DNA from: Nitrososphaeraceae archaeon
GTDB lineage: Archaea; Thermoproteota; Nitrososphaeria; Nitrososphaerales; Nitrososphaeraceae
Assembly: GCA_030038695.1 (NCBI GenBank)
Contig: JASHSN010000242.1
Span: 1 to 8,403, forward strand
Reading direction: 5' to 3'
DNA length: 8,403 bases
This document shows, in pieces, positions 1-5,553 of the stretch (position 1 is its first letter; each line of letters begins with the position of its first letter). The translations under genes were made by a program, and so were the position numbers. Under the pieces are notes generated by a model. It had not been told where the DNA came from. It searched no databases and was given only the letters and a program-made list of their open reading frames with translations.

Positions 1-371
1 AACATATCCGGCACAGTAATAACTTGTGTGTTCAACACATAATGGGTTAAAAGGGCTGTTATTTTGAAAGTCTATTGCTGCTTGTTGTTCTCCATGTGAG
101 AATCCACTAGTATACCGATCTCCCGAAGATAAGATTTTGATTCTCCAATTCTAAACTAAGTGCTACATTGTGGAACATCCCTTTAAATATTTACATATTA
201 GTATCAAGTATAATAAAAAGTCCTTGCAGCAGAAGCATTAAAAGGTATTACGGGAACGCAGGCTATGTCAGATTGTATTAACGGAGGAAGTTAAACCAAA
301 CGAATAGTATTGAAGGAATTAGTGACTACGCTTGCGCACGTGGCGTCTTGGTAGTCTAATGTCCAGGATTA
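1..371. other. Intergenic stretch with no recognisable gene
   Basis: No reading frame on either strand has both a start and protein-like content. The first 42 bases of the plus strand can be read as the last residues of a protein (NISGTVITCVFNT, then TAA), but this is too short to judge. A second short plus-strand frame around 230-294 reads as alanine- and glycine-rich residues ending in TAA, without a start codon. No tRNA-like T-arm, no direct repeat and no long hairpin was seen. It is best read as spacer or fully eroded coding DNA downstream of the broken gene that ends at 372. Confidence 0.4.
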
Positions 372-856
372 TCAACAATAACTCTTGCTCGTTGGTTTAA
401 AATGAGATACAAAGCCCGACGCTGTTGCATTTATCGCATTAATTAGTTCTGTTGCAGTAAGTCTTTTTGTCATATCAATACCTTGTGTCGTATCTACTCT
501 GGCATTAGCTATGATTTTTGCATTGACATTTACAGGAATGGTGGTTTTAACACTACCTTTCGCTATGAATATTGCATTATCAATATCACTTAGAATTGCT
601 TTCCTTATACCAGGGACTTGTTGCTTTATTACATTAAGGTTACTGCCCTGTATTGAATTTGTTGTGTGAATGGTTATTATAGCATTATTATTAGTAGTAA
701 CTGCAGAAGAAGGATTTGCTAATCTAGAAGTGTTTGACTTTACATTTGGAACAGGAAGCTGAGAAGTTTTTGATTCAATAGTATTGATTTGGGGACATAA
801 CGCAGCAATAGAATAATGATCACTGCTGATATCGTAAAAATAAGATATTTAGTCAT
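372..856 (-). pseudogene. Frameshifted gene for a secreted or membrane-anchored protein of unknown family
   Basis: An ATG at 856 opens a frame coding MTKYLIFTISAVIIILLL, a classic N-terminal hydrophobic signal or anchor, but this frame runs into TAA at 740-742. The next frame is open from there to a TGA at 372-374. It has no start codon of its own and carries protein-like sequence (SKTSQLPVPNVKSN, then GIRKAILSDIDNAIF, NVNAKIIANARVD and KRLTATELINAINATASGF). Adding one base to the GGGG run at 791-794 (CCCC on the coding strand) joins the frames smoothly as RYVPQINTIES and gives a protein of about 161 residues. A Ser/Thr/Asn-rich linker after the anchor suggests an extracellular domain. I do not recognise the family. 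A good TATA box lies 22 bases before the ATG. The break may be a real one-base deletion or a sequencing error in a homopolymer. Confidence 0.65.
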
Positions 857-877
857 TCAATTAATACTGGTGTTCGT

Positions 878-885
878 CTTTTAAA
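878..885 (-). promoter_or_regulatory. TATA box of the broken secreted-protein gene
   Basis: On the minus strand the sequence TTTAAAAG stands 22-29 bases before the ATG at 856. This is the expected place for an archaeal TATA box driving a leaderless transcript. No Shine-Dalgarno is visible. Its survival suggests recent damage to the gene or a sequence error. Confidence 0.45.
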
Positions 886-993
886 TAAACTATATTCGAC
901 AATACGATTAAACAAATATGTACATTGTACTTGATAAGAATATCTAGATGAACGAAGATGTTTTAGTCGCATAAGCTATATGGTCTATACATT

Positions 994-1006
994 CTATATA
1001 TTATAG
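994..1006 (+). promoter_or_regulatory. TATA box of the Ig-like secreted protein gene
   Basis: CTATATATTATAG is centred near 1000. With the usual archaeal spacing of about 26 bases it would start transcription near 1026, which favours the ATG at 1044 over the GTG at 1020. A second A/T-rich block (TCTATACA) around 985-992 would instead fit a leaderless start near 1018-1020, so the choice is not settled. Confidence 0.4.
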
Positions 1007-1019
1007 CTACATAAATTAT

Positions 1020-1475
1020 GTGTGCGCAAATAACAAGACAAGTATGTTTACAATTACATTCGCTGCACTAATGGCTGGAGTTGTTTCGAACTTCTTGTTG
1101 CTTACTAATGTTTCATATGCTATACCATTATCTCCACCATCGCAGCTACCAGCTATAAAGATCACCTCTCCTCACAAAAGTCAGCAGATCCGAGTCGGTA
1201 GCAATATTTTGGTCTCCGGAATATCTTCGCCACCACCAGGAGTATCACATACAGGTTGTACGGTTTCAGTTTTACTAAACGACGTAAAGCCATATCAAAA
1301 GACAGTTGCCTTGGGACATGGAGGGAAAGGTGATTATTCGGTATGGCATTATAATATTACTCATAAATACGCATCCCTCAAAATGGGACAAAACAAAATT
1401 ACAGCCAAGATATCTTGCATAGCAAGTCCTTCTAACCTGACAAAATTTAACAGTGTGAATGTGACAGGGACCTGA
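1020..1475 (+). CDS. Secreted Ig-like domain protein (thaumarchaeal small exported protein)
   Basis: The longest reading starts with GTG at 1020 and gives 151 residues. The ATG at 1044 (residue 9) begins a textbook signal peptide (hydrophobic residues about 10-31, likely cleavage after VSYA at residue 34) and may be the true start. The mature part is one beta-rich domain: IKITSP near 46-51, VGSNILVSG at 59-67, LLNDVKPYQ at 85-93, then GDYSVWHYNIT and GQNKITAKISC at 123-133. Cys80 and Cys133 could form a disulfide. The order ITSP, VGS, VLLNxVKPYQ, W, G(Q)NKITAK matches, from memory, a family of small exported proteins common in Nitrososphaerales, thought to be cell-surface or adhesive. Three potential N-glycosylation sites (NIT, NLT, NVT) fit an exterior location. 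It stands alone, divergent from another broken exported-protein gene. Function is inferred from fold and location only. Confidence 0.8.
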   Translation: MCANNKTSMFTITFAALMAGVVSNFLLLTNVSYAIPLSPPSQLPAIKITSPHKSQQIRVGSNILVSGISSPPPGVSHTGCTVSVLLNDVKPYQKTVALGHGGKGDYSVWHYNITHKYASLKMGQNKITAKISCIASPSNLTKFNSVNVTGT

Positions 1476-1508
1476 GAAAACCCTTTAAGCCAAACGTACG
1501 TGAGAAAA

Positions 1509-1514
1509 TTTTTT
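1509..1514 (+). terminator. Oligo-T terminator after the Ig-like gene
   Basis: A run of six T (coding strand) lies 34 bases after the stop of the secreted protein gene, with no clear hairpin. Archaeal RNA polymerase commonly stops at such T tracts. The assignment rests on position only. Confidence 0.3.
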
Positions 1515-1663
1515 CAAAATCACTATGTAGATTTAGAATAAGAGTGTCGATGAGTAACATGTCATTTGGTATGATAGAATCAGGCACACATGTAAAAGAT
1601 CATCCAAAGACGATGTTCATTGAGTAGTAAAAGCTGATGACTGGTAAAAAATGTTCCAACTTC

Positions 1664-1840
1664 TTAGGTATTACCCAATTCTAATGTGAGATTTGTGATT
1701 GTGACACATACATATGTAGAATTGCCTTCTAGCCCATACACTGTCTGCACACCATCACTTCTTGGCCAAGTTTTACTTCTGGAATTTGAGACTGTTTCGT
1801 TCCCTCTAGACATGTTCACATCTTGCAACTTCTTTCCCAT
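1664..1840 (-). CDS. Doubtful 58-residue ORF directly after the kinase remnant
   Basis: An ATG at 1840 opens a 58-residue frame to TAA at 1664-1666. It begins MGKKLQDVNMSRGNETVSN and ends VCVTITNLTLELGNT. It lies in the same frame as the last intact segment of the kinase remnant, separated by the TAG at 1850-1852 and three codons. The Ser/Thr/Asn-rich content looks protein-like, but I recognise no family, and no ribosome binding site or promoter is evident. It may be a small gene, a scrap of another decayed gene, or chance. Confidence 0.25.
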   Translation of the reverse strand: MGKKLQDVNMSRGNETVSNSRSKTWPRSDGVQTVYGLEGNSTYVCVTITNLTLELGNT

Positions 1841-1849
1841 ACCCTCAAG

Positions 1850-2572
1850 CTATCCGGTACACTCCGTATGTAGAGGTAAGCTAAATCCAAAAGTAGCTCC
1901 TTTACCGGCAGGCCAATTATTTTTCCCCCCTATATCTTACCACCGTGAGATTCAATTATGCTTTTTGATATGAAGAGACCCAAGGCCTGTACCCGTTTTA
2001 GATTTGGCAAATTTCGTGAATAGTTTAGGTAATATTTCAGAATCTATGCCAGAGCCAGTATCGATTATACTCACAATAATCTCGTTGTTATTTGGTACTA
2101 CAGTTGCTGTTATAGTCCCTTTCTTTGTAAATTTAATAGCATTAGTTAGAAGATTTGAAATCACCTGATTAATCCTGCTTTTGTCTGCATCGATGGAGAT
2201 ACCTTCTTTAGAACCAGTAAACTCTAATTTCAGATTAACACATTCGCATTCCTTTGCAACCTGGTTGTTCGAGTCCGCAATGGCATTTGATATTATCATC
2301 TCATTTAAATTAAATAACTCTTTTTTTAGATCTAGTGATTTGCTTTCTATTTTACTGACGTCTAGAATGTCTTCGGTAAGTCTTTGGAGTCTTTTTGCAT
2401 TTCTAAGGATGGTATCAAGAAATTCTTGATGTTGGTTATCCTTTATCGTGGAACGCAGAATTTGTGTTAGACCGAGTATTGGCTGCATAGGCGTACGTAA
2501 TTCATGAGCTGCTATACGAACAAAATCATCCTTAACTTTTTCTGATTCTTTTAGTTTTTGATACAATTCAGT
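1850..2572 (-). pseudogene. Histidine kinase remnant (HisKA + HATPase), multiply broken
   Basis: The longest intact piece (1952-2566) holds the HisKA helix pair with the H-box AAHELRTP (phosphoacceptor His about 21 residues in), the N-box NLLTNAIKFT, the G1 box DTGSGID and the G2 box TGTGLG. After G2 it shifts frame: an extra G in the GGG (CCC at 1979-1981 on the plus strand) turns the expected GLFISKSIIESHGGKI into a short wrong tail. That correct sequence follows in the next frame until a TAG where families usually have Trp. After a second shift around 1921-1934 the kinase end resumes as NNWPAGKGATFGFSLPL and stops at TAG 1850-1852. At the 5' side the frame is closed by TAA at 2573-2575 just before TELYQKLKESEK, so PAS/sensor domains are gone and no start codon fits. 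Such kinases phosphorylate response regulators; none is in the window. It is non-functional as written. Confidence 0.85.
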
Positions 2573-2574
2573 TT

Positions 2575-2754
2575 ATTCAAGGAACAATGGAGAGAAATGC
2601 AATCGCTTTTTTCTATAAGTTCGTTCATCATACTGACATATTTAGCGCCAACTTGCTCTTCCATTTGAATATTTCGACTGTGGTTATTGTGATAAATAAG
2701 GACATAAGCATAATATGGATATAAAAAGAGACATGACGCTATTAGTTCTGCAGT
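2575..2754 (-). pseudogene. D-2-hydroxyacid dehydrogenase remnant (glyoxylate reductase-like)
   Basis: This segment lies inside an apparent 100-codon ORF (2551-2853, GTG start). Residues 50-93 of that ORF (YVLIYHN, then SRN, EEQVGAKYVSM, NELIEKSDCISLHCSLN) match the Rossmann-domain stretch of D-isomer-specific 2-hydroxyacid dehydrogenases, where GMRILYHN-x-R, then ExxGAxYVxLxELLxESDxISLHxPL is typical. Residues 33-44 (NTAELIASCLFL) resemble the helix before the Rossmann domain. The roughly 50-60 residues that should lie between, including the GxGxxG NAD loop, are missing, as are the catalytic Arg, Glu and His regions downstream. The match stops within three bases of where the kinase homology begins. 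The family comparison is from memory of conserved motifs. The enzyme reduces or oxidises 2-oxo/2-hydroxy acids with NAD(P)H; this scrap cannot. Confidence 0.7.
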
Positions 2755-2852
2755 ATTTGAATTTTTAATGCTGCGTCTTACCTTGGTTAATCTGTTATGG
2801 TGTTGATCCTCATTTGTTTCATTGTACGCGATAGAGTTGGTAGATAAATCCA

Positions 2853-3035
2853 CTACTTGATTGTAAGGTGAGTTTTATCAATCCTAAATGAAACGCCCTG
2901 CTGATATAGACCATTAGAAATGCTTCGTACCAATCCCTTCTCTACTTCTTTAAGCCTTTTTTTATCATTGATAATGTCAAGCGGCATATCAACTTCAATT
3001 TTTATTTCCAACTCGACCTTTCTTGATTGAACCAT
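2853..3035 (-). CDS. Small protein of unknown function, 60 residues
   Basis: ATG at 3035, TAG at 2853-2855. The product is charged. A beta-prone N-terminal part (KVELEIKIEVDMPL) is followed by a Lys/Glu-rich helix (NDKKRLKEVEKGLVRSISNGL) and a short strand (VSFRIDKTHLTIK). No membrane segment or signal peptide is present, so it would be cytoplasmic. The stop overlaps the GTG at 2853 of the next frame as TAGTG, an arrangement typical of translational coupling, although the partner frame now consists mostly of dehydrogenase debris. No convincing promoter or ribosome binding site lies before the ATG. I do not recognise a family. It may be an intact small gene or another fragment in this decayed block. 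Confidence 0.4.
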   Translation of the reverse strand: MVQSRKVELEIKIEVDMPLDIINDKKRLKEVEKGLVRSISNGLYQQGVSFRIDKTHLTIK

Positions 3036-3200
3036 TTAGTTGATATTGCTTTGCGACGTCGTATCTTTACCTCTTCTATAAGGAAAGGCTTGGTCCAGGA
3101 AGCGAAGATTGAAGGGTGGGTAGATGGAATTCCTGAACCAAACATTATGTGGCCTTGTCTAATATTATATCTATCATATTATTACGCTTATCGACCGGAT

Positions 3201-3242
3201 TCGTGTAGATTCTCTTGTCTTAACTATGATCTATCTACACGA
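3201..3242. repeat. 10-bp perfect inverted repeat
   Basis: TCGTGTAGAT at 3201-3210 is the exact reverse complement of ATCTACACGA at 3233-3242, separated by 22 bases. No gene overlaps it. It could form a hairpin in RNA from either strand or bind a dimeric regulator. No T tract follows on either side, so it is not an obvious terminator. A repeat of this size could arise by chance at low frequency in a window this long. Confidence 0.45.
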
Positions 3243-3268
3243 CGTATTGGTTCAATACATGTTTTTTT

Positions 3269-3394
3269 CTATGACATTTTGTATGAACTGCTCGACAAAT
3301 TAGGCAACAACCCGTAGGGGAACATTACCTCTGAGATAGTTAATACCGCACTCGAAATTACTAATTTATTCATTTTTGTCTTATCTTCGTCCAT
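3269..3394 (-). CDS. Short hydrophobic ORF downstream of the FUN14 gene
   Basis: ATG at 3394 lies three bases after the terminal TAG of the FUN14 frame and opens 41 codons. A charged start (MDEDKTKMNK) is followed by a hydrophobic stretch (LVISSAVLTISEVMF), which suggests a single membrane segment or an uncleaved signal. The sequence before the ATG is purine-rich (AAGGGGTAGAAG) and could bind ribosomes. Its place behind a FUN14 gene suggests an operon partner, but the C-terminal third is low in information and the frame may be truncated. I recognise no family. Confidence 0.3.
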   Translation of the reverse strand: MDEDKTKMNKLVISSAVLTISEVMFPYGLLPNLSSSSYKMS

Positions 3395-3397
3395 CTT

Positions 3398-3745
3398 CTA
3401 CCCCTTCTTGAACCCCATCAACAGTCCTGGTACAAATCCAAACGTAGCTGCTATTGTTAGCCCTGATGTCGAAAGAGTAGGTGGATGCGCTGCAATTTAT
3501 GTTGCTGTATTGTTAAGCGCATCAATAACCTGTCCTGACACATTCGTTAATGTGCTTCTTGTAGCATTCTCCATCGTAACCCATTTTACATCTACCCATC
3601 CCCTATAGGATAGATATGCAAGGCCAGCCACAAACAATCCGATAACTACCGCGGCTATTTTCATCACTTTCTTTATAGCATATCCAGCCACTGCTCCAAA
3701 CAGGAATCCTCCACCAGCAGAAAATAGAAAGTCTTCAACTGGCAA
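3398..3745 (-). pseudogene. FUN14 family membrane protein gene with an internal stop
   Basis: The first 82 codons (3497-3745) give a Gly-rich hydrophobic hairpin: AGGGFLFGAVAGYAIKK, then KIAAVVIGLFVAGLAYLSY, followed by a soluble loop with WVDVKW, as in archaeal FUN14 proteins (two membrane helices, Gly-Phe repeats). TAA at 3497-3499 ends this piece. The same frame then continues without a shift through SGLTIAATFGFVPGLL to MGFKKG and TAG at 3398-3400, which is the expected third hydrophobic segment and the family's hallmark end (G(F)KKG). The full length would be about 115 codons, normal for the family. The start is poor: only TTG at 3745 is available after an upstream TGA. A TATAA motif lies at 3825-3829 (minus strand). 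The function of archaeal FUN14 proteins is not established. One base change would restore the gene; stop readthrough seems unlikely. Confidence 0.75.
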
Positions 3746-3854
3746 TTCGGAAGACCCCTTTCAGTATCTGTATACACAATAGAAGTACACTCAAAACATC
3801 TGCAAAACCTGCATTCGTTCTCATTATAAATTTTAATACGTTAATGATATCTAG

Positions 3855-3983
3855 ACAACGATTTATAGTATTTCTAAAGTAGGGGTAATCGTGAACATGC
3901 CCAAATTAAAGTTAAGAACTTTTGCTAGCGTAGACAGGAACGCAATGATGACAAAAGAAGCCACCTATTTTAATAGGTGGTAG
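3855..3983 (+). pseudogene. Possible TnpB C-terminal remnant of an IS200/IS605-type element
   Basis: The plus frame is open from 3855 to a TAG at 3981-3983. From the ATG at 3897 it reads MPKLKLRTFASV, then DRNAMMTKEATYFNRW, then stop. TnpB proteins of archaeal IS200/IS605 elements often end in a short basic tail of the form NAMxxEAxxFxxW/G that is encoded by the element's terminal hairpin, and here the last codons do lie inside a perfect hairpin. None of the catalytic RuvC or zinc-finger parts of TnpB are present upstream. This would be the 3' scar of an element whose body is gone. The resemblance is short and could be chance. Confidence 0.35.
3961..3980. repeat. 9-bp perfect hairpin resembling an IS200/IS605 right end
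   Basis: CCACCTATT-TT-AATAGGTGG is a perfect palindromic hairpin, preceded by GAAG and followed by TAGTTCAC. IS200/IS605 and TnpB-only elements carry subterminal imperfect palindromes, and many archaeal and cyanobacterial right ends have the form GAAGCC-stem-TTTA-stem-GGTAGTTCAC (from memory). The element's body and left end were not found. Alternatively it could be a transcription terminator for the convergent region, although no T tract follows. Confidence 0.45.
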
Positions 3984-4058
3984 TTCACTATCTGGTAAGG
4001 GATGGCTCATCATTCTTACGGTTTACTCTTATTATACATGCGATGACTTGAATCTCGG

Positions 4059-5015
4059 CTACGCTATATTACAAGATTTTGAAGATGATAGCGTTTCTCT
4101 TAACGATTCAGCATAGCGATCGGAGAGAGATTTTAAGAAAACTAGATTCTGAGGAATAGAAATGTTCCTGATTGATGATCGATACTCGTTCACCAACCTA
4201 ACAATAGATGCGAATGATGAATCTGTTCGATCGATAATAGTACCTCTGATCCTTTCAGGGCTAGAGTTTTTTATTATATGATATGGGATATCTTCAAGAG
4301 CGGCCATAACAAAGACATTTGGCATATCTTCTTTCACATCATCTTCTATGTCCTCCCAATCATCCTGTATATCAAGAAACGCTTGATTATAATGAAGAAT
4401 TAACGAAACATTTTCACTAAAGCTCGGGAGTATCGCATCCAAGACTCTTGCATATATTATTGACGCATCAGATGATTTGGATAAATTAAAATGTTTTATT
4501 TCCTTATATGAGAAAGCACGACCTCCAAGTATACGACGTTTGATAACCTGCTCAAAGCTCCAAAATGTCCAAAACTGGTTGAATGCATAATCTATAGAAT
4601 AAGCAAGATGATGTTTATTACCTCCATCATGAAGAAACTCATTTATCGTTCTACGTACTTTTTTTGCAAGCAGAGCGTATCTATTGTCGCCTATCTCGAA
4701 AAATCTATCGTAAAGAAGAACATATCTAGATAAAAGCCTGACTATTCTATATACCCATAACGCCAGGTCTATATCATTTGTATCGAAGTAGGTAGCAATA
4801 AAGTATGAAGGATCCTGTGTTTTTTCATCTATAGCTCGAAGTGTGGCTGATAACGGTGAATCATACGTTCTTAATAATGAACTTAAAGAGATCATCTGCT
4901 TAATGAAAGTCAGGATGCCATCAGTGAGATCCAGCTTTTTAGCTACTTTCGAAATTTTATTTATAATAACCTCATTCTCTATATCTTTGAACTTTGAGGT
5001 GTTGATTTCTATCAA
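4059..5015 (-). CDS. Helical protein with a class I isoprenoid synthase-like Asp-rich motif
   Basis: A 318-residue intact frame with no signal peptide. It looks almost entirely alpha-helical. Residues 215-230 (DIQDDWEDIEDDVKED) closely resemble the second Asp-rich motif of trans-prenyl diphosphate and related all-alpha isoprenoid synthases, which bind diphosphate through magnesium. The place where the first DDxxD would be expected has only YDRFFEIGDN (102-111), so catalysis by the usual route is doubtful. It may be a divergent or non-catalytic member, or only a look-alike. The start is uncertain: a TTG at 5015 is the first possible start after an in-frame TAG. An ATG at 5027 precedes that TAG by two codons, and the next in-frame ATG is residue 41. 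A TATA-like AATTATA at 5043-5049 fits transcription starting near 5020. Flanking genes give no pathway clue. Confidence 0.6.
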   Translation of the reverse strand: MIEINTSKFKDIENEVIINKISKVAKKLDLTDGILTFIKQMISLSSLLRTYDSPLSATLRAIDEKTQDPSYFIATYFDTNDIDLALWVYRIVRLLSRYVLLYDRFFEIGDNRYALLAKKVRRTINEFLHDGGNKHHLAYSIDYAFNQFWTFWSFEQVIKRRILGGRAFSYKEIKHFNLSKSSDASIIYARVLDAILPSFSENVSLILHYNQAFLDIQDDWEDIEDDVKEDMPNVFVMAALEDIPYHIIKNSSPERIRGTIIDRTDSSFASIVRLVNEYRSSIRNISIPQNLVFLKSLSDRYAESLRETLSSSKSCNIA

Positions 5016-5233
5016 CTAATATATCATTTTGGTAACCTTTCGAATTATAATAATATTGTGAAATGTAACAACAACAGTTTAGATTACTAAGGGCATATTT
5101 TGACATGTTTGACTTGCTGCTAATGTTATACAACAAATTCATTAGCTTATAACTAAAATTCAAAAATAGTGCGGAACCGACTGTCAAGACTCACGGAACG
5201 GGAATTGAGCTACAAACTAATTCCCTTAGAAAA

Positions 5234-5246
5234 GTTTATAATTATT
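5234..5246 (+). promoter_or_regulatory. TATA box of the SHOCT protein gene
   Basis: GTTTATAATTATT is centred about 26 bases before the GTG at 5266. That spacing gives a leaderless transcript beginning at the start codon and supports the GTG as the true start. Confidence 0.5.
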
Positions 5247-5265
5247 AGTCCTCTTCTCAATATTT

Positions 5266-5553
5266 GTGAGAGGAAGATGGGCTGCGGCAGCCATAGGAGC
5301 AGGCGTAGCTAGAAGTCGAGCTTCAGCAGCAGCGGACCAACAAGCGCAAGCATACCAAGCACAGCAACAACAAGCACAAAAACAAATAGAAGCTCAACAA
5401 CGGCAAATAGAAGCACTGCAACAACAGAAACAACGGCCCCAGCAGGAAGACCTGACTCAAAAATTGCAAAAATATGCTGATCTTAAACAAAAAGGTCTAT
5501 TGACAGAGGAAGAGTTTCTGAAACTGAAGACAGACTTATTATCCAAGATGTAG
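5266..5553 (+). CDS. Coiled-coil protein with C-terminal SHOCT domain
   Basis: 95 residues from a GTG at 5266; the ATG at 5277 is in another frame. Residues 1-22 are Ala/Arg-rich (WAAAAIGAGVARSRAS). Residues 24-58 are Gln/Ala-rich and helical, with an exact heptad repeat (QIEAQQR QIEALQQ), so a coiled coil is likely. Residues 67-95 are a SHOCT domain: LQKYADLKQKGLLTEEEF, then LKxDLL, where SHOCT proteins typically have LxxLxxLxxxGxITxEEFxxxKxxLL. SHOCT is a short helical hairpin found at the ends of many bacterial and archaeal proteins, thought to mediate oligomerisation or binding. The N-terminus is too polar for a firm membrane anchor. It has its own promoter and no operon partners. The partner is unknown. 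Confidence 0.8.
   Translation: MRGRWAAAAIGAGVARSRASAAADQQAQAYQAQQQQAQKQIEAQQRQIEALQQQKQRPQQEDLTQKLQKYADLKQKGLLTEEEFLKLKTDLLSKM
5383..5414 (+). repeat. 21-base duplicated unit in the coiled-coil codons
   Basis: CAAATAGAAGC occurs at 5383-5393 and again at 5404-5414, exactly 21 bases apart. It encodes two successive heptads (QIEAQQR, QIEALQQ). The nucleotide identity suggests a recent slippage duplication that lengthens the coil by one heptad. Confidence 0.5.

Noticed and set aside
1686..1973. 95-codon plus-strand ORF
   Set aside because: It lies opposite the kinase C-terminal homology and the 58-residue minus ORF, is Pro/Ser/Leu-rich in the way antisense frames are, and has no domain.
2181..2429. 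82-codon plus-strand ORF
   Set aside because: It is antisense to the conserved HisKA/HATPase core of the kinase remnant.
3027..3317. 96-codon plus-strand ORF
   Set aside because: Some stretches look protein-like (EAKIEGWVDGIPEPN), but no family is recognised, there is no promoter or ribosome binding site, and it crosses an inverted repeat and the antisense of a short hydrophobic ORF. A remnant cannot be excluded.
3408..3608. 66-codon plus-strand ORF
   Set aside because: It is antisense to the FUN14 frame, which has clear family features.
4972..5187. 71-codon minus-strand ORF upstream of the isoprenoid-like gene
   Set aside because: It is rich in Asn, Tyr, Cys and Ser, overlaps the start and TATA region of the real gene, and shows no domain.
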